NCBI RefSeq assembly: GCF_030345335.1
Contig: NZ_JAPVRC010000002.1
Coordinates: 1-64,000, forward strand
Direction of reading: 5' to 3'
Length of the DNA: 64,000 bases
Source of the DNA: Halobacillus campisalis
Lineage (GTDB): Bacteria; Bacillota; Bacilli; Bacillales; Halobacillaceae
The notes under the pieces are model-generated. The model was not told where the DNA came from, did not search any database, and was given only the letters and a program-made list of their open reading frames with translations. The first letter of the stretch is position 1. Each line of letters begins with the position of its first letter. The position numbers were made by a program, and so were the translations under genes. Of this stretch, positions 26,935 to 33,523 are shown one piece after another.

Positions 26935-27909
26935 ATGAGCGATGAATTATCTCAAGAGGAAATTATTCAGTTGATAAATCAAAAAAAGATTACAGAACAT
27001 AAAAAAGAGGTCAATTATCAAAAAGCAGTTAAACTATCAGTTCAGACCATCAAAGAAGATGAGCGAGATTGGATAAGACAGATTTTAAGTGCAAAGGATC
27101 CTGATTATAACCTAACAGAAGATGAACTTAATTGGTTAAAGCAAATAAGTGAGGATTATGGGTCTGATTATGACGCCCTTATTAAGCTTTCTCCAGATTA
27201 TATTCGTCTTAAAAAAGTTCAATTTGAAATAAAGGCAAGTAGTGAAAATACAAGAAAAGACTTAGATACTATAAGAAATAATTTGAAGAAGTTTACTCCA
27301 GAAGAACTGATTGTGCTTAGGAATAAAGATGTAAGAGAGGAGAAGGGTATTAAAAACATCGCAGGTATTTATATAATACATAATACTGTAAAAGATAATT
27401 ACTATGTTGGAAAATCAAGAAGGATATTCGGCAGGGCTTATGAGCATTTTGTTATGAATCCAACAAAAAAGAAGGAGAGGTATAAAGATACCGTGGAATT
27501 TAATCTTCCTGAAGTATATGATGATTATCATTCAGGAGATATATTTAATATTAGCCTAATCCCTTTAGAGGCTACAACATTTTCAATACTAGAAGAACTA
27601 GAGGCTTATGCTATAAGAGCATATAATGCTTCAGTTGAATATGGTGGTTATAATCGAACCCATGGTAATATAATAACTAAAGTTCGGTTTAAAAATAATA
27701 ACCAAGAAAAAGCCGCGGACTTAATTTTAAATAAGATAAAAGAAACCGAAATCTTTTCAACTCTTACCAGTGATAAGAAGAGGAAAAAATATATCTGGAC
27801 ATTAGCATTGGAACTTGTATTACCATCCAATCCGAATTTTCGTCTTAACTTGGTCAAGAAGATGAAAGAATATCAAAAAGATATTAAAGAAAGTAATAAT
27901 AGGATATGA
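26935..27909 (+). CDS. GIY-YIG nuclease-domain protein
   Basis: A 324-aa protein with three parts: an N-terminal charged helical region (about 1-130), a GIY-YIG domain (about 138-240) and a basic helical C-terminus. The domain shows AGIYIIHNTVKDNYYVGKS (GIY and YVG), Arg in SRRIFGRAYEH, the catalytic-type Glu in LEELEAYAIRAY and the final Asn in GGYNRTHGN. GAAGGGGGA precedes the ATG. Proteins like this include homing endonucleases, restriction enzymes and repair nucleases. It probably works with, or travels with, the upstream nuclease-like gene. The gap 26,751-26,934 holds no further gene. Confidence 0.75.
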   Translation: MSDELSQEEIIQLINQKKITEHKKEVNYQKAVKLSVQTIKEDERDWIRQILSAKDPDYNLTEDELNWLKQISEDYGSDYDALIKLSPDYIRLKKVQFEIKASSENTRKDLDTIRNNLKKFTPEELIVLRNKDVREEKGIKNIAGIYIIHNTVKDNYYVGKSRRIFGRAYEHFVMNPTKKKERYKDTVEFNLPEVYDDYHSGDIFNISLIPLEATTFSILEELEAYAIRAYNASVEYGGYNRTHGNIITKVRFKNNNQEKAADLILNKIKETEIFSTLTSDKKRKKYIWTLALELVLPSNPNFRLNLVKKMKEYQKDIKESNNRI

Positions 27910-27910
27910 A

Positions 27911-27949
27911 AAAGCAGGGACTTATTAAAAAATGAAGTTCCCTGCTTTT
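27911..27949. terminator. Bidirectional terminator between GIY-YIG and repressor genes
   Basis: The stem AAAGCAGGGA / TCCCTGCTTT, flanked by A and T runs, lies between the two convergent stops. Confidence 0.85.
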
Positions 27950-28370
27950 ATTTATTTTCTTTTTCTTCGAGTTCTTTAGATTTTTTCACTAAATATTGAA
28001 AGTAACTTTCCAATTCCCTTATTTGCTCTGGACTCATTGATTTCCACTTTTCCAAATCAAAAAAAGCTGCATCTTCGATTCCATATTGGTCCATCAATTT
28101 ATTCACTTCTTTTATGGAATCAAATTCATTGCTTTTATCCACTTGATAATCTGAAATATCTGAACGGCCTAAAAGGTAATCGGTGGATACATCAAAAAGG
28201 TCAGCGATCTTGTTCACAGTATCTAAAGTAGGAATTTTGGTACCTCTCTCGTAAGCTGTGTAAGTTGTTCGAGCTACGCCAATTTGCCTCGCAATATAAT
28301 CTTGAGTCCAATTTGGATTTTCCTCTTTTTTTATTTGTCGGCATCTTTTCAGCCTGTTTGAAAAATTCAT
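27948..28370 (-). CDS. Xre-family repressor (ImmR-like)
   Basis: A 140-aa regulator with an N-terminal Cro/CI helix-turn-helix (about 20-65: WTQDYIARQIGVARTTYTAYERGTKIPTLDTVNKIADLFDVSTDYLLGR) and an acidic helical tail that resembles ICEBs1 ImmR and phage repressors. Divergently transcribed from the small HTH gene at 28,561 with palindromic operators in between, so it probably represses the element's replication/transfer genes and its own promoter, and is the likely ImmA target. The usual immR-immA adjacency is broken by two nuclease genes. Confidence 0.85.
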   Translation of the reverse strand: MNFSNRLKRCRQIKKEENPNWTQDYIARQIGVARTTYTAYERGTKIPTLDTVNKIADLFDVSTDYLLGRSDISDYQVDKSNEFDSIKEVNKLMDQYGIEDAAFFDLEKWKSMSPEQIRELESYFQYLVKKSKELEEKENK

Positions 28371-28440
28371 GTTAATACCACCATGCTTTTCACTAGATTA
28401 AAGTGTGTTATGTATCCATTATAAATGTTTCTCAAAGTAA

Positions 28441-28543
28441 CTTAAAGAAAAGTTCCTAAAAGTGTAAAAAAATTATATGGATATTGTTGACAATGTTACC
28501 TAAAGGAACTTATAATACATTGTAAGATGTTCCTTAAAGGAAC
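28441..28543 (+). promoter_or_regulatory. Divergent control region with palindromic operators
   Basis: Rightward promoter: TTGACA (28,487-28,492), 18 bp, TATAAT (28,511-28,516). Operator 1 GTTACCTAAAGGAAC (28,495-28,509) sits between -35 and -10; operator 2 GTTCCTTAAAGGAAC (28,529-28,543), a perfect palindrome, covers the start of the transcript. A half-related site AGTTCC (28,451) lies near the leftward promoter for the repressor gene (TATAAT on the minus strand near 28,420). A repressor bound here would block RNA polymerase directly. Confidence 0.85.
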
Positions 28544-28560
28544 TTTAGGAGGTGAATAAA

Positions 28561-28791
28561 TTGAGGATGTGGTTAAAAGAGATTCGACTTCAGAAGGATT
28601 TAACGCAACAACAAACAGCTATTAAATCAAACATATCGAGAAGCTATTATACCCATATTGAATCAGGAGTTAAAAATCCTACAGTAGAAACAGCGAAGGA
28701 CATAGCTTTTGCCCTAGAGTTCAAGTGGACAAATTTTTTTGAAAACCAATGTTCCTTAAAGGAACAAAAAACTTATAAGGAGATGTTGTAG
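28561..28791 (+). CDS. Small Xre-type DNA-binding protein
   Basis: A 76-aa helix-turn-helix protein (MWLKEIRLQKDLTQQQTAIKSNISRSYYTHIESGVKNPTVETA) like phage Cro. The TTG at 28,561 is chosen because TAGGAGGTG ends 7 nt before it; the GTG at 28,552 overlaps that site. First gene of the rightward lytic-type operon and expressed from the operator-controlled promoter, so it probably counteracts the repressor. Its 3' end contains another copy of the operator palindrome. Confidence 0.82.
   Translation: MRMWLKEIRLQKDLTQQQTAIKSNISRSYYTHIESGVKNPTVETAKDIAFALEFKWTNFFENQCSLKEQKTYKEML
28751..28765 (+). promoter_or_regulatory. Intragenic copy of the operator palindrome
   Basis: GTTCCTTAAAGGAAC, identical to operator 2 (28,529-28,543), lies in codons 64-69 of the small HTH gene, 222 bp from it. 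This spacing would permit repressor looping. Confidence 0.8.
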
Positions 28792-29115
28792 ATGTTTGAA
28801 GCTAAACTGCAACCCGAATCTGATTTTAATAACAAGGTTTATGATATTTTTTATGATATTGCTAAAAAAGCACAGGAAGATGTTCAGAAAGAAATGGAAT
28901 TACCCTATTTACTTGATCGAACAAAATTAGCTGAGCGTGTGTTTAATGTCAGTGTACAATCTCTTGATGCTCACGTATTAAAGCGCAAGGACTTTCCAAA
29001 AGTTCATGTAGGTGGCCGGACACTTTACCCCAAGGATTTAGTCATTACATGGATTAGAAATCATGTTGATGTATCTGATGATATTGCTCCGGAAAGAAAC
29101 TTTGGTGTTGTTTGA
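28792..29115 (+). CDS. DUF771-like small DNA-binding protein (possible excisionase)
   Basis: A 107-aa protein resembling phage DUF771 proteins: LLDRTKLAERVFNVSVQSLDAHVLKRKDFPKVHVGGRTLYPKDLVITWIRNHV, a winged-helix layout similar to Xis/MerR-type domains. It abuts the upstream HTH gene, AAGGAGATG lying before the ATG. A role as recombination directionality factor for Int is plausible, as no other excisionase candidate is seen, but is inference. Confidence 0.65.
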   Translation: MFEAKLQPESDFNNKVYDIFYDIAKKAQEDVQKEMELPYLLDRTKLAERVFNVSVQSLDAHVLKRKDFPKVHVGGRTLYPKDLVITWIRNHVDVSDDIAPERNFGVV

Positions 29116-29187
29116 CTCTATGAATCTAGTATATACCTCTGAGAAAGCAATCAATGGTACAAATCAATAAGTAAGGAGGGGGAAACT

Positions 29188-29706
29188 ATTAATAAAAGCA
29201 AATCAGCGCAGTTAATGAAGGATTTAAGGAAAAACAAAAATAAAACCCAGCAACAGTTAGCTGTAGATATGTTTCAGTCAAGAGAGTATATCTCTAAACA
29301 GGAAGGGGGAGAACGGAAGATTCCTCCTGTATCCACTAAATATTTTATTGAGAAGTATAACAATCCTTGGTTAGCACTTGAAGCTGTTAATGAATATGTT
29401 GGGTGGGGGATCTCTCGCTTAGAGGGACCGGAAGTAGAAGAGGATAATTTTCTCTTACAACTTCTATTAGAGGAAGAACTACAGAAGGCTATTAATGTAT
29501 TAGCTAATGTAAATTTAACTGCAAAATTACACGATAAGCACTCTATTAAGATTCATGACATACGGAAATCAGCTGAAATTATGACTGGTGTTATTCATTT
29601 CTCTACCCTGTATTTAGCTACTGTTTGTGAAAGATATGAAATCAATTGGCTAAAGCTTTGGAAGGATCATCACCAAACTCTATATTCTAAGAGATTATTA
29701 AATTAG
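29188..29706 (+). CDS. Helix-turn-helix protein with probable ATT start
   Basis: About 172 aa, with an N-terminal Xre helix-turn-helix (AQLMKDLRKNKNKTQQQLAVDMFQSREYISKQEGGERKIP) and a helical C-terminus. The first ATG (29,215) has no ribosome site and would cut into helix 1. AAGGAGGGGG at 29,173 is correctly placed for ATT at 29,188 (INKSKSAQLMKD...), a rare but known start. Resembles phage-type regulators in early operons; role unknown. Lies 11 nt before the DnaD-type gene. Confidence 0.72.
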   Translation: MNKSKSAQLMKDLRKNKNKTQQQLAVDMFQSREYISKQEGGERKIPPVSTKYFIEKYNNPWLALEAVNEYVGWGISRLEGPEVEEDNFLLQLLLEEELQKAINVLANVNLTAKLHDKHSIKIHDIRKSAEIMTGVIHFSTLYLATVCERYEINWLKLWKDHHQTLYSKRLLN

Positions 29707-29717
29707 GAGGTGAGGTT

Positions 29718-30740
29718 GTGCAGGGGTGGTTAAAGCTGCATCGTAAAATTCTTCATAGTGAAATTTTCGAAAATGAGAAGTTGTTAAAAGTGTTCATTTA
29801 TTGTCTGACGAAGGCAAGCCATAAAAGTACAGAATCGAGAGTAGGGAGGCAAAAGGTTACTCTTAAACCTGGACAATTTATATTTGGCCGTAAAAAAGCT
29901 GCTTCTGAATTAAGTATGAATGAATCCACCGTTCGTGACTATATAAAAATACTTCAGGAAGACAGTGTCATTAGTATAAATACCACCAACAAATATAGTG
30001 TAATAACCGTTGAAAACTGGGGGATTTATCAATCTAACGATGAAGAATACGACAACAAAACAACAGCAGAAAAACAGCAAGACGACAACTCCTCGTCATC
30101 AGAGAGACAGCAGAAAGACACATACAAGAATGGCAGAGAACTTAAAGAAGTTAAGAATGTAAAAGAATTCATTACTACAACAACTTCTGAACGATTGGAT
30201 TGTGACAGCATTCAGTTTTACCAAAACAACTTTGGGATTATACGTCCTCAAATCTCAGAAGAAATAGTGAAATGGGTTGAAGACCTTGGGGATCCATTAA
30301 TTTTGGAGGCTATGAAGCGTTCCTTAGACCGAAATAAACCGACATGGGGCTACGTTAAGAGCATCCTTCAATCCTGGATAAATAAAGGGATACGAACAGT
30401 AGAACAGGCGGATGCTGAAGAAGTTGAATATAAGAACAAGCAGGCTAATAAAACTACGTATTCCAAACAATCACAAAGTCAGGAAGTATTACCGGAATGG
30501 TTTAAAAACCGTGAAGAACAAGAAAAGCATCATATAAATAAAAAACCTGGCATCGAAGATACAGCTCGAATCATTGAGTTAGCGATTAAGCTAAAAAGAT
30601 CGAGAGAGAATATTCTTGAATCCATTGATGATCGATATAATCTTTCCGAAGAAGATATAGCTTCTATCAGGGATGGTAAATGCTCAGCTATAGACATTTT
30701 ATTAGAACAATTAAAGCTTAGTGTGGCGGGAGAACCATAA
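29718..30740 (+). CDS. DnaD-domain replication initiation protein
   Basis: A 340-aa protein with an N-terminal winged helix (about 1-105: GWLKLHRKILHSEIFENEKLLKVFIYCL, AASELSMNESTVRDYIKILQ) and a central DnaD domain (about 170-230: FYQNNFGIIRPQISEEIVKWVEDLG, ending YVKSILQSWINKGI). Such proteins load the replicative helicase and may let the excised circle replicate. It starts at GTG with AGGAGGTGAGG before it. The Asn/Gln/Lys-rich linker is typical. No separate DnaC-type loader follows. Confidence 0.88.
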   Translation: MQGWLKLHRKILHSEIFENEKLLKVFIYCLTKASHKSTESRVGRQKVTLKPGQFIFGRKKAASELSMNESTVRDYIKILQEDSVISINTTNKYSVITVENWGIYQSNDEEYDNKTTAEKQQDDNSSSSERQQKDTYKNGRELKEVKNVKEFITTTTSERLDCDSIQFYQNNFGIIRPQISEEIVKWVEDLGDPLILEAMKRSLDRNKPTWGYVKSILQSWINKGIRTVEQADAEEVEYKNKQANKTTYSKQSQSQEVLPEWFKNREEQEKHHINKKPGIEDTARIIELAIKLKRSRENILESIDDRYNLSEEDIASIRDGKCSAIDILLEQLKLSVAGEP

Positions 30741-30759
30741 ACTTGGGAGGTAAGATAAG

Positions 30760-30993
30760 GTGAAATCAAATAAAAAACACTTTGCTTATTATGACATTGC
30801 TTCACAAGCTGACAATGTAAAAACCTTTGAAGGAAAAAAATATGATGTGCGTGGTATTTGGGCGGTTGATCGTCATGGTACTACTGAAAAGCTGGCCAGT
30901 ATCTATTATCGAATTCGAACCGTAAAAGATGATCAATTCAGAACCATTGCTAAACGCAAAAACCCTATGAGTGAGCTGAAACCTGTGAAGTAA
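30760..30993 (+). CDS. Hypothetical small protein
   Basis: A 77-aa basic protein of no family I recognise (FAYYDIASQADNVKTFEGKKYDVRGIWAVDRHGTTEKLASIYYRIRTVKDDQFRTIAKRK). The pattern of short beta strands suggests a small SH3/OB-like fold. A GTG start follows GGGAGG. It closes the early gene cluster before a long structured intergenic region. Confidence 0.6.
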   Translation: MKSNKKHFAYYDIASQADNVKTFEGKKYDVRGIWAVDRHGTTEKLASIYYRIRTVKDDQFRTIAKRKNPMSELKPVK

Positions 30994-31404
30994 ATATAAC
31001 GATTTTAACACGTGCTTAAATAGCACATATTGAACATTGAAAAGTATATATCTACGTTAGGAAACTGAAAGGTCATAGAACTTTCCTAACAGTCGATGAC
31101 CGTTTGGTGCGTGTTACGTGAAACGCATCTTGTGACCCGGTAAGCGTTGTATCTATTATGGTTTACTTATATAAAGTGAGGTATAAACTGATGAAGCTAT
31201 GTATAGTTTATCCTAGATACATAAAGTTCTTCGTATAGGCTAGAAACGTTGTGCATTGTAGAAAGAATAATCCTTCTACATAGGGTTGATTGTATCTCGC
31301 CATAAACAATCATTAATAATAAAGATCTATCTTCCATAATGTGGATTTATATTTGAGTAGGTGTTAGAATCGTTATACAAATCACTTGAGAGGAGATTGA
31401 TCTG
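30994..31404 (+). other. 411-bp gene-free region rich in hairpins (possible origin or leader RNA)
   Basis: No convincing reading frame. Several inverted repeats are seen: GTGCT-TAAAT-AGCAC (31,012-31,026), GTTAGGAAA / TTTCCTAAC with a 17-nt loop (31,056-31,090) and GTAGAA / TTCTAC (31,258-31,279). It lies between the replication/early genes and the transfer operon, a position used in other elements for single-strand or replication origins. Function inferred only. Confidence 0.45.
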
Positions 31405-31845
31405 ATGGCAAAGCGTTGGGTCGGTGGTTTGGCTGGATTTGTTGTAGTTTTAATCCTAGTTGGTTGCGGATCTCAAGGAGCCACAGGTCAAGTCGAGTCA
31501 TTATCACCAGGTGAGATGAAAGAAACTCTGCAAGACAGTGACAATGTTTATATTTTAGTAACTGATGCGTCTGAGGAAGAAAAAAGAGATGAATATATCA
31601 AGGTAGTGGAAGAGAATATTGAAGAAATTAATGTGAAAGAAATTAATGCTCAGAATCAAAAAATTCTTGATGGGGATATGGATCTGAATGAAATAGGTTT
31701 GGAAGGTAATGAACTCTTCCAATCTCTAAGTTATTATGAGGGTGGACAATTACAGAACCGTATCTCCTTAAAAACACAGAAATACCAAACCCTTGAAGAT
31801 AGGGAACAAGCTATACAAAAATTCATCAACGAAACTTCATCCTAA
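31405..31845 (+). CDS. Lipoprotein of the transfer region
   Basis: A 146-aa protein with a lipoprotein signal peptide (WVGGLAGFVVVLILVGCGSQG; lipobox LVGC, Cys ~22), then an acidic globular part (VYILVTDASEEEKRDEYIKVVEENIEEINVKEINAQN) resembling a thioredoxin-like or small alpha/beta fold without CxxC. AGAGGAG precedes the ATG. First gene of the conjugation operon, with its own terminator afterward. It may be a surface or entry-exclusion factor; not established. Confidence 0.72.
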   Translation: MAKRWVGGLAGFVVVLILVGCGSQGATGQVESLSPGEMKETLQDSDNVYILVTDASEEEKRDEYIKVVEENIEEINVKEINAQNQKILDGDMDLNEIGLEGNELFQSLSYYEGGQLQNRISLKTQKYQTLEDREQAIQKFINETSS

Positions 31846-31847
31846 TG

Positions 31848-31879
31848 GAAGTGATCTTTAATAGATCGCTTCTTTTTTT
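31848..31879 (+). terminator. Terminator after the lipoprotein gene
   Basis: GAAGTGATCT / AGATCGCTTC followed by TTTTTTT. It may attenuate rather than stop transcription, since the transfer genes follow closely. Confidence 0.88.
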
Positions 31880-31912
31880 ATGGATAAAAACCTTGAAAGG
31901 GGGTGAAGGTGA

Positions 31913-32107
31913 ATGGGCGTTACTAATCGTGAACTTAAGCAATCAAAAGACTTAGTTCAGACACTGCTAACCATCCAAGACATTTCTTACAATGAGTGGC
32001 TTCATGAAAAACATCAAGACTACATTCAACAAAACCAAGATGTCGTTATGAAGTCATTGCTCCATTACAAAGGGGTGGATGAAGAAAACAAGAACAAAAA
32101 TATTTAA
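31913..32107 (+). CDS. Hypothetical small protein of the transfer operon
   Basis: A 64-aa hydrophilic, probably helical protein (NRELKQSKDLVQTLLTIQDISYNEWLHEKHQDYIQQNQDVV). A very strong ribosome site (AAGGGGGTGAAGG) precedes the ATG. No homology recognised. Lies 15 nt before the pilin-like gene. Confidence 0.6.
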   Translation: MGVTNRELKQSKDLVQTLLTIQDISYNEWLHEKHQDYIQQNQDVVMKSLLHYKGVDEENKNKNI

Positions 32108-32122
32108 TAAGGGGAGATTTTA

Positions 32123-32386
32123 ATGAAGTACTTTGCAGATTATTCCATGCTTGCTGCCATTAGTAATTTACAATCTACAGGGGCATCAATTTTAACCGCC
32201 ATGCAGCTTTTGGGTATTATCTCGGCTGCCATTGCTTTTGGTATAGGAGCCTACCATCTTATCTGGGGTGGAGTTAGAGGCCGCCAAAGCTCTATCGTGT
32301 GGTTCATTGGTGGTGCCGTTGGACTTGTCGTTCTAATGGGAGCTACAGCTATCGCTGAATACATTGACAGTCAGGTGATCTTTTAA
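32123..32386 (+). CDS. Small two-helix membrane protein (VirB2/TrbC-like position)
   Basis: An 87-aa protein with two hydrophobic helices (about 26-48 and 57-78: IISAAIAFGIGAYHLIWGGV; IVWFIGGAVGLVVLMGATAIAEYI). The size and two-helix form match small T4SS membrane subunits of Gram-positive elements and VirB2-type proteins, but there is no clear sequence proof that it forms a pilus. Second gene in the transfer operon. Confidence 0.65.
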   Translation: MKYFADYSMLAAISNLQSTGASILTAMQLLGIISAAIAFGIGAYHLIWGGVRGRQSSIVWFIGGAVGLVVLMGATAIAEYIDSQVIF

Positions 32387-32400
32387 AGGAGTGTAGGTTT

Positions 32401-33510
32401 ATGAGGGTATTATTCACATCAAAAATGGATGGTGAAATTTCGAGCTTTCACCCTTATTCCTTCCAGGAAATTGTCGTTCTAACAGCAGAATTGGATGCTA
32501 AATTAAAGAAGAAAAATGCCAAGCCAATTCTGCTAGATTTCATGATATTTAATGAAGAAGGAGACAAGCTGTACAACGGCTCATATGAAATGGGAGCAGA
32601 AGGAACATCAAATATTTATGACCATGTTTGTCAAAAGCTTTTAGAGTTACCCATGCAAAATAAAAATGAAGAAACAAAAAGGGATGTCTTTCTTCAACAA
32701 TTAACTTCTAATACACCAGCATCTTATCAAATTGATATGACAGGAGTATTGAAAGAAAAGGAAGTACAAAAATCGAGTTGGAAGCAACTTGGTAAGCGTG
32801 GCAAATTTTTTGTGAGTATGATCAGTACCACATTAGTGGTAGCCATAGTTACATCCATCACTCTATTTATACTTCTAAGCAATCAAAGCAAAGATCTAAG
32901 AGCCACAACACAAGAGCTGGAAAAAACGGAGAATGTAAAAACGGCTTATGAAGGTTATTGGACAGGTCAGCAGAAAAAAGCTGTTGATCAGTTACAAGGA
33001 ATGGGAACCTTAACGGAATCGGAGCGCAAAACATTGCTTCATTTTCTGGTGGAACTTAAAAAGTATGATCAAGCTTTGCAATATGTAGGCAAGGAAAACT
33101 CTTCTTCACTGGCTAAGCAAGTCATGAAAGTTCATGGTCTGGAAGAATTGATTTCCTTTCAAGAAGCTTATCCAAGTCCTTTGGGTGAATTTAAAATAGC
33201 CTTTCATAATGGGGAATACAAACATGCGGTGGATATTCAAGATATGGCGATGTCTCCTGAACTGTATAAACAAAAGGGGATCGCTTATTTGAGGCTTGGT
33301 CAATTGGAAGATGCAAAAAAGATGGCCAGTGAAGCGAAAAATGATGAACTGAATAAAAAGATTAATGAGTATCAAGAAATTGAGGAACAGTTGACGAAGA
33401 TAAACAGCCAAATAGAAACAGAGAAAAAGTCGGAAGATCAAAATCAATCTAGAATCGATTCGCTTAAGGAACAACAAGATGAGCTGGAGGGCCAAAAGAA
33501 CAATATATAA
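32401..33510 (+). CDS. Membrane protein with cytoplasmic N-domain and TPR-like C-domain (EssB/YukC-like layout)
   Basis: A 369-aa protein: a soluble N-terminal domain (about 1-135), one membrane helix (about 140-162: FFVSMISTTLVVAIVTSITLFILL), and an external helical part with repeats such as YAVGKENSSSLAKQV-type TPR helices, ending in a coiled coil. The layout resembles EssB/YukC type VII proteins and TrsF-like T4SS components, but I do not recognise a precise family. It is operonic with VirD4, which starts 13 nt later. Confidence 0.6.
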   Translation: MRVLFTSKMDGEISSFHPYSFQEIVVLTAELDAKLKKKNAKPILLDFMIFNEEGDKLYNGSYEMGAEGTSNIYDHVCQKLLELPMQNKNEETKRDVFLQQLTSNTPASYQIDMTGVLKEKEVQKSSWKQLGKRGKFFVSMISTTLVVAIVTSITLFILLSNQSKDLRATTQELEKTENVKTAYEGYWTGQQKKAVDQLQGMGTLTESERKTLLHFLVELKKYDQALQYVGKENSSSLAKQVMKVHGLEELISFQEAYPSPLGEFKIAFHNGEYKHAVDIQDMAMSPELYKQKGIAYLRLGQLEDAKKMASEAKNDELNKKINEYQEIEEQLTKINSQIETEKKSEDQNQSRIDSLKEQQDELEGQKNNI

Positions 33511-33523
33511 GAGGGTGATCCAT

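Noticed and set aside
28441-28765. A short CRISPR-like array of the GTTCCTTAAAGGAAC repeats
   Set aside because: The repeats are palindromes with irregular spacing lying on promoters, so they are operators; no CRISPR array or cas gene is seen in the window.
30994-31404. A riboswitch before the transfer operon
   Set aside because: Hairpins are present but no known riboswitch core was recognised and no terminator/antiterminator pair precedes 31,405.
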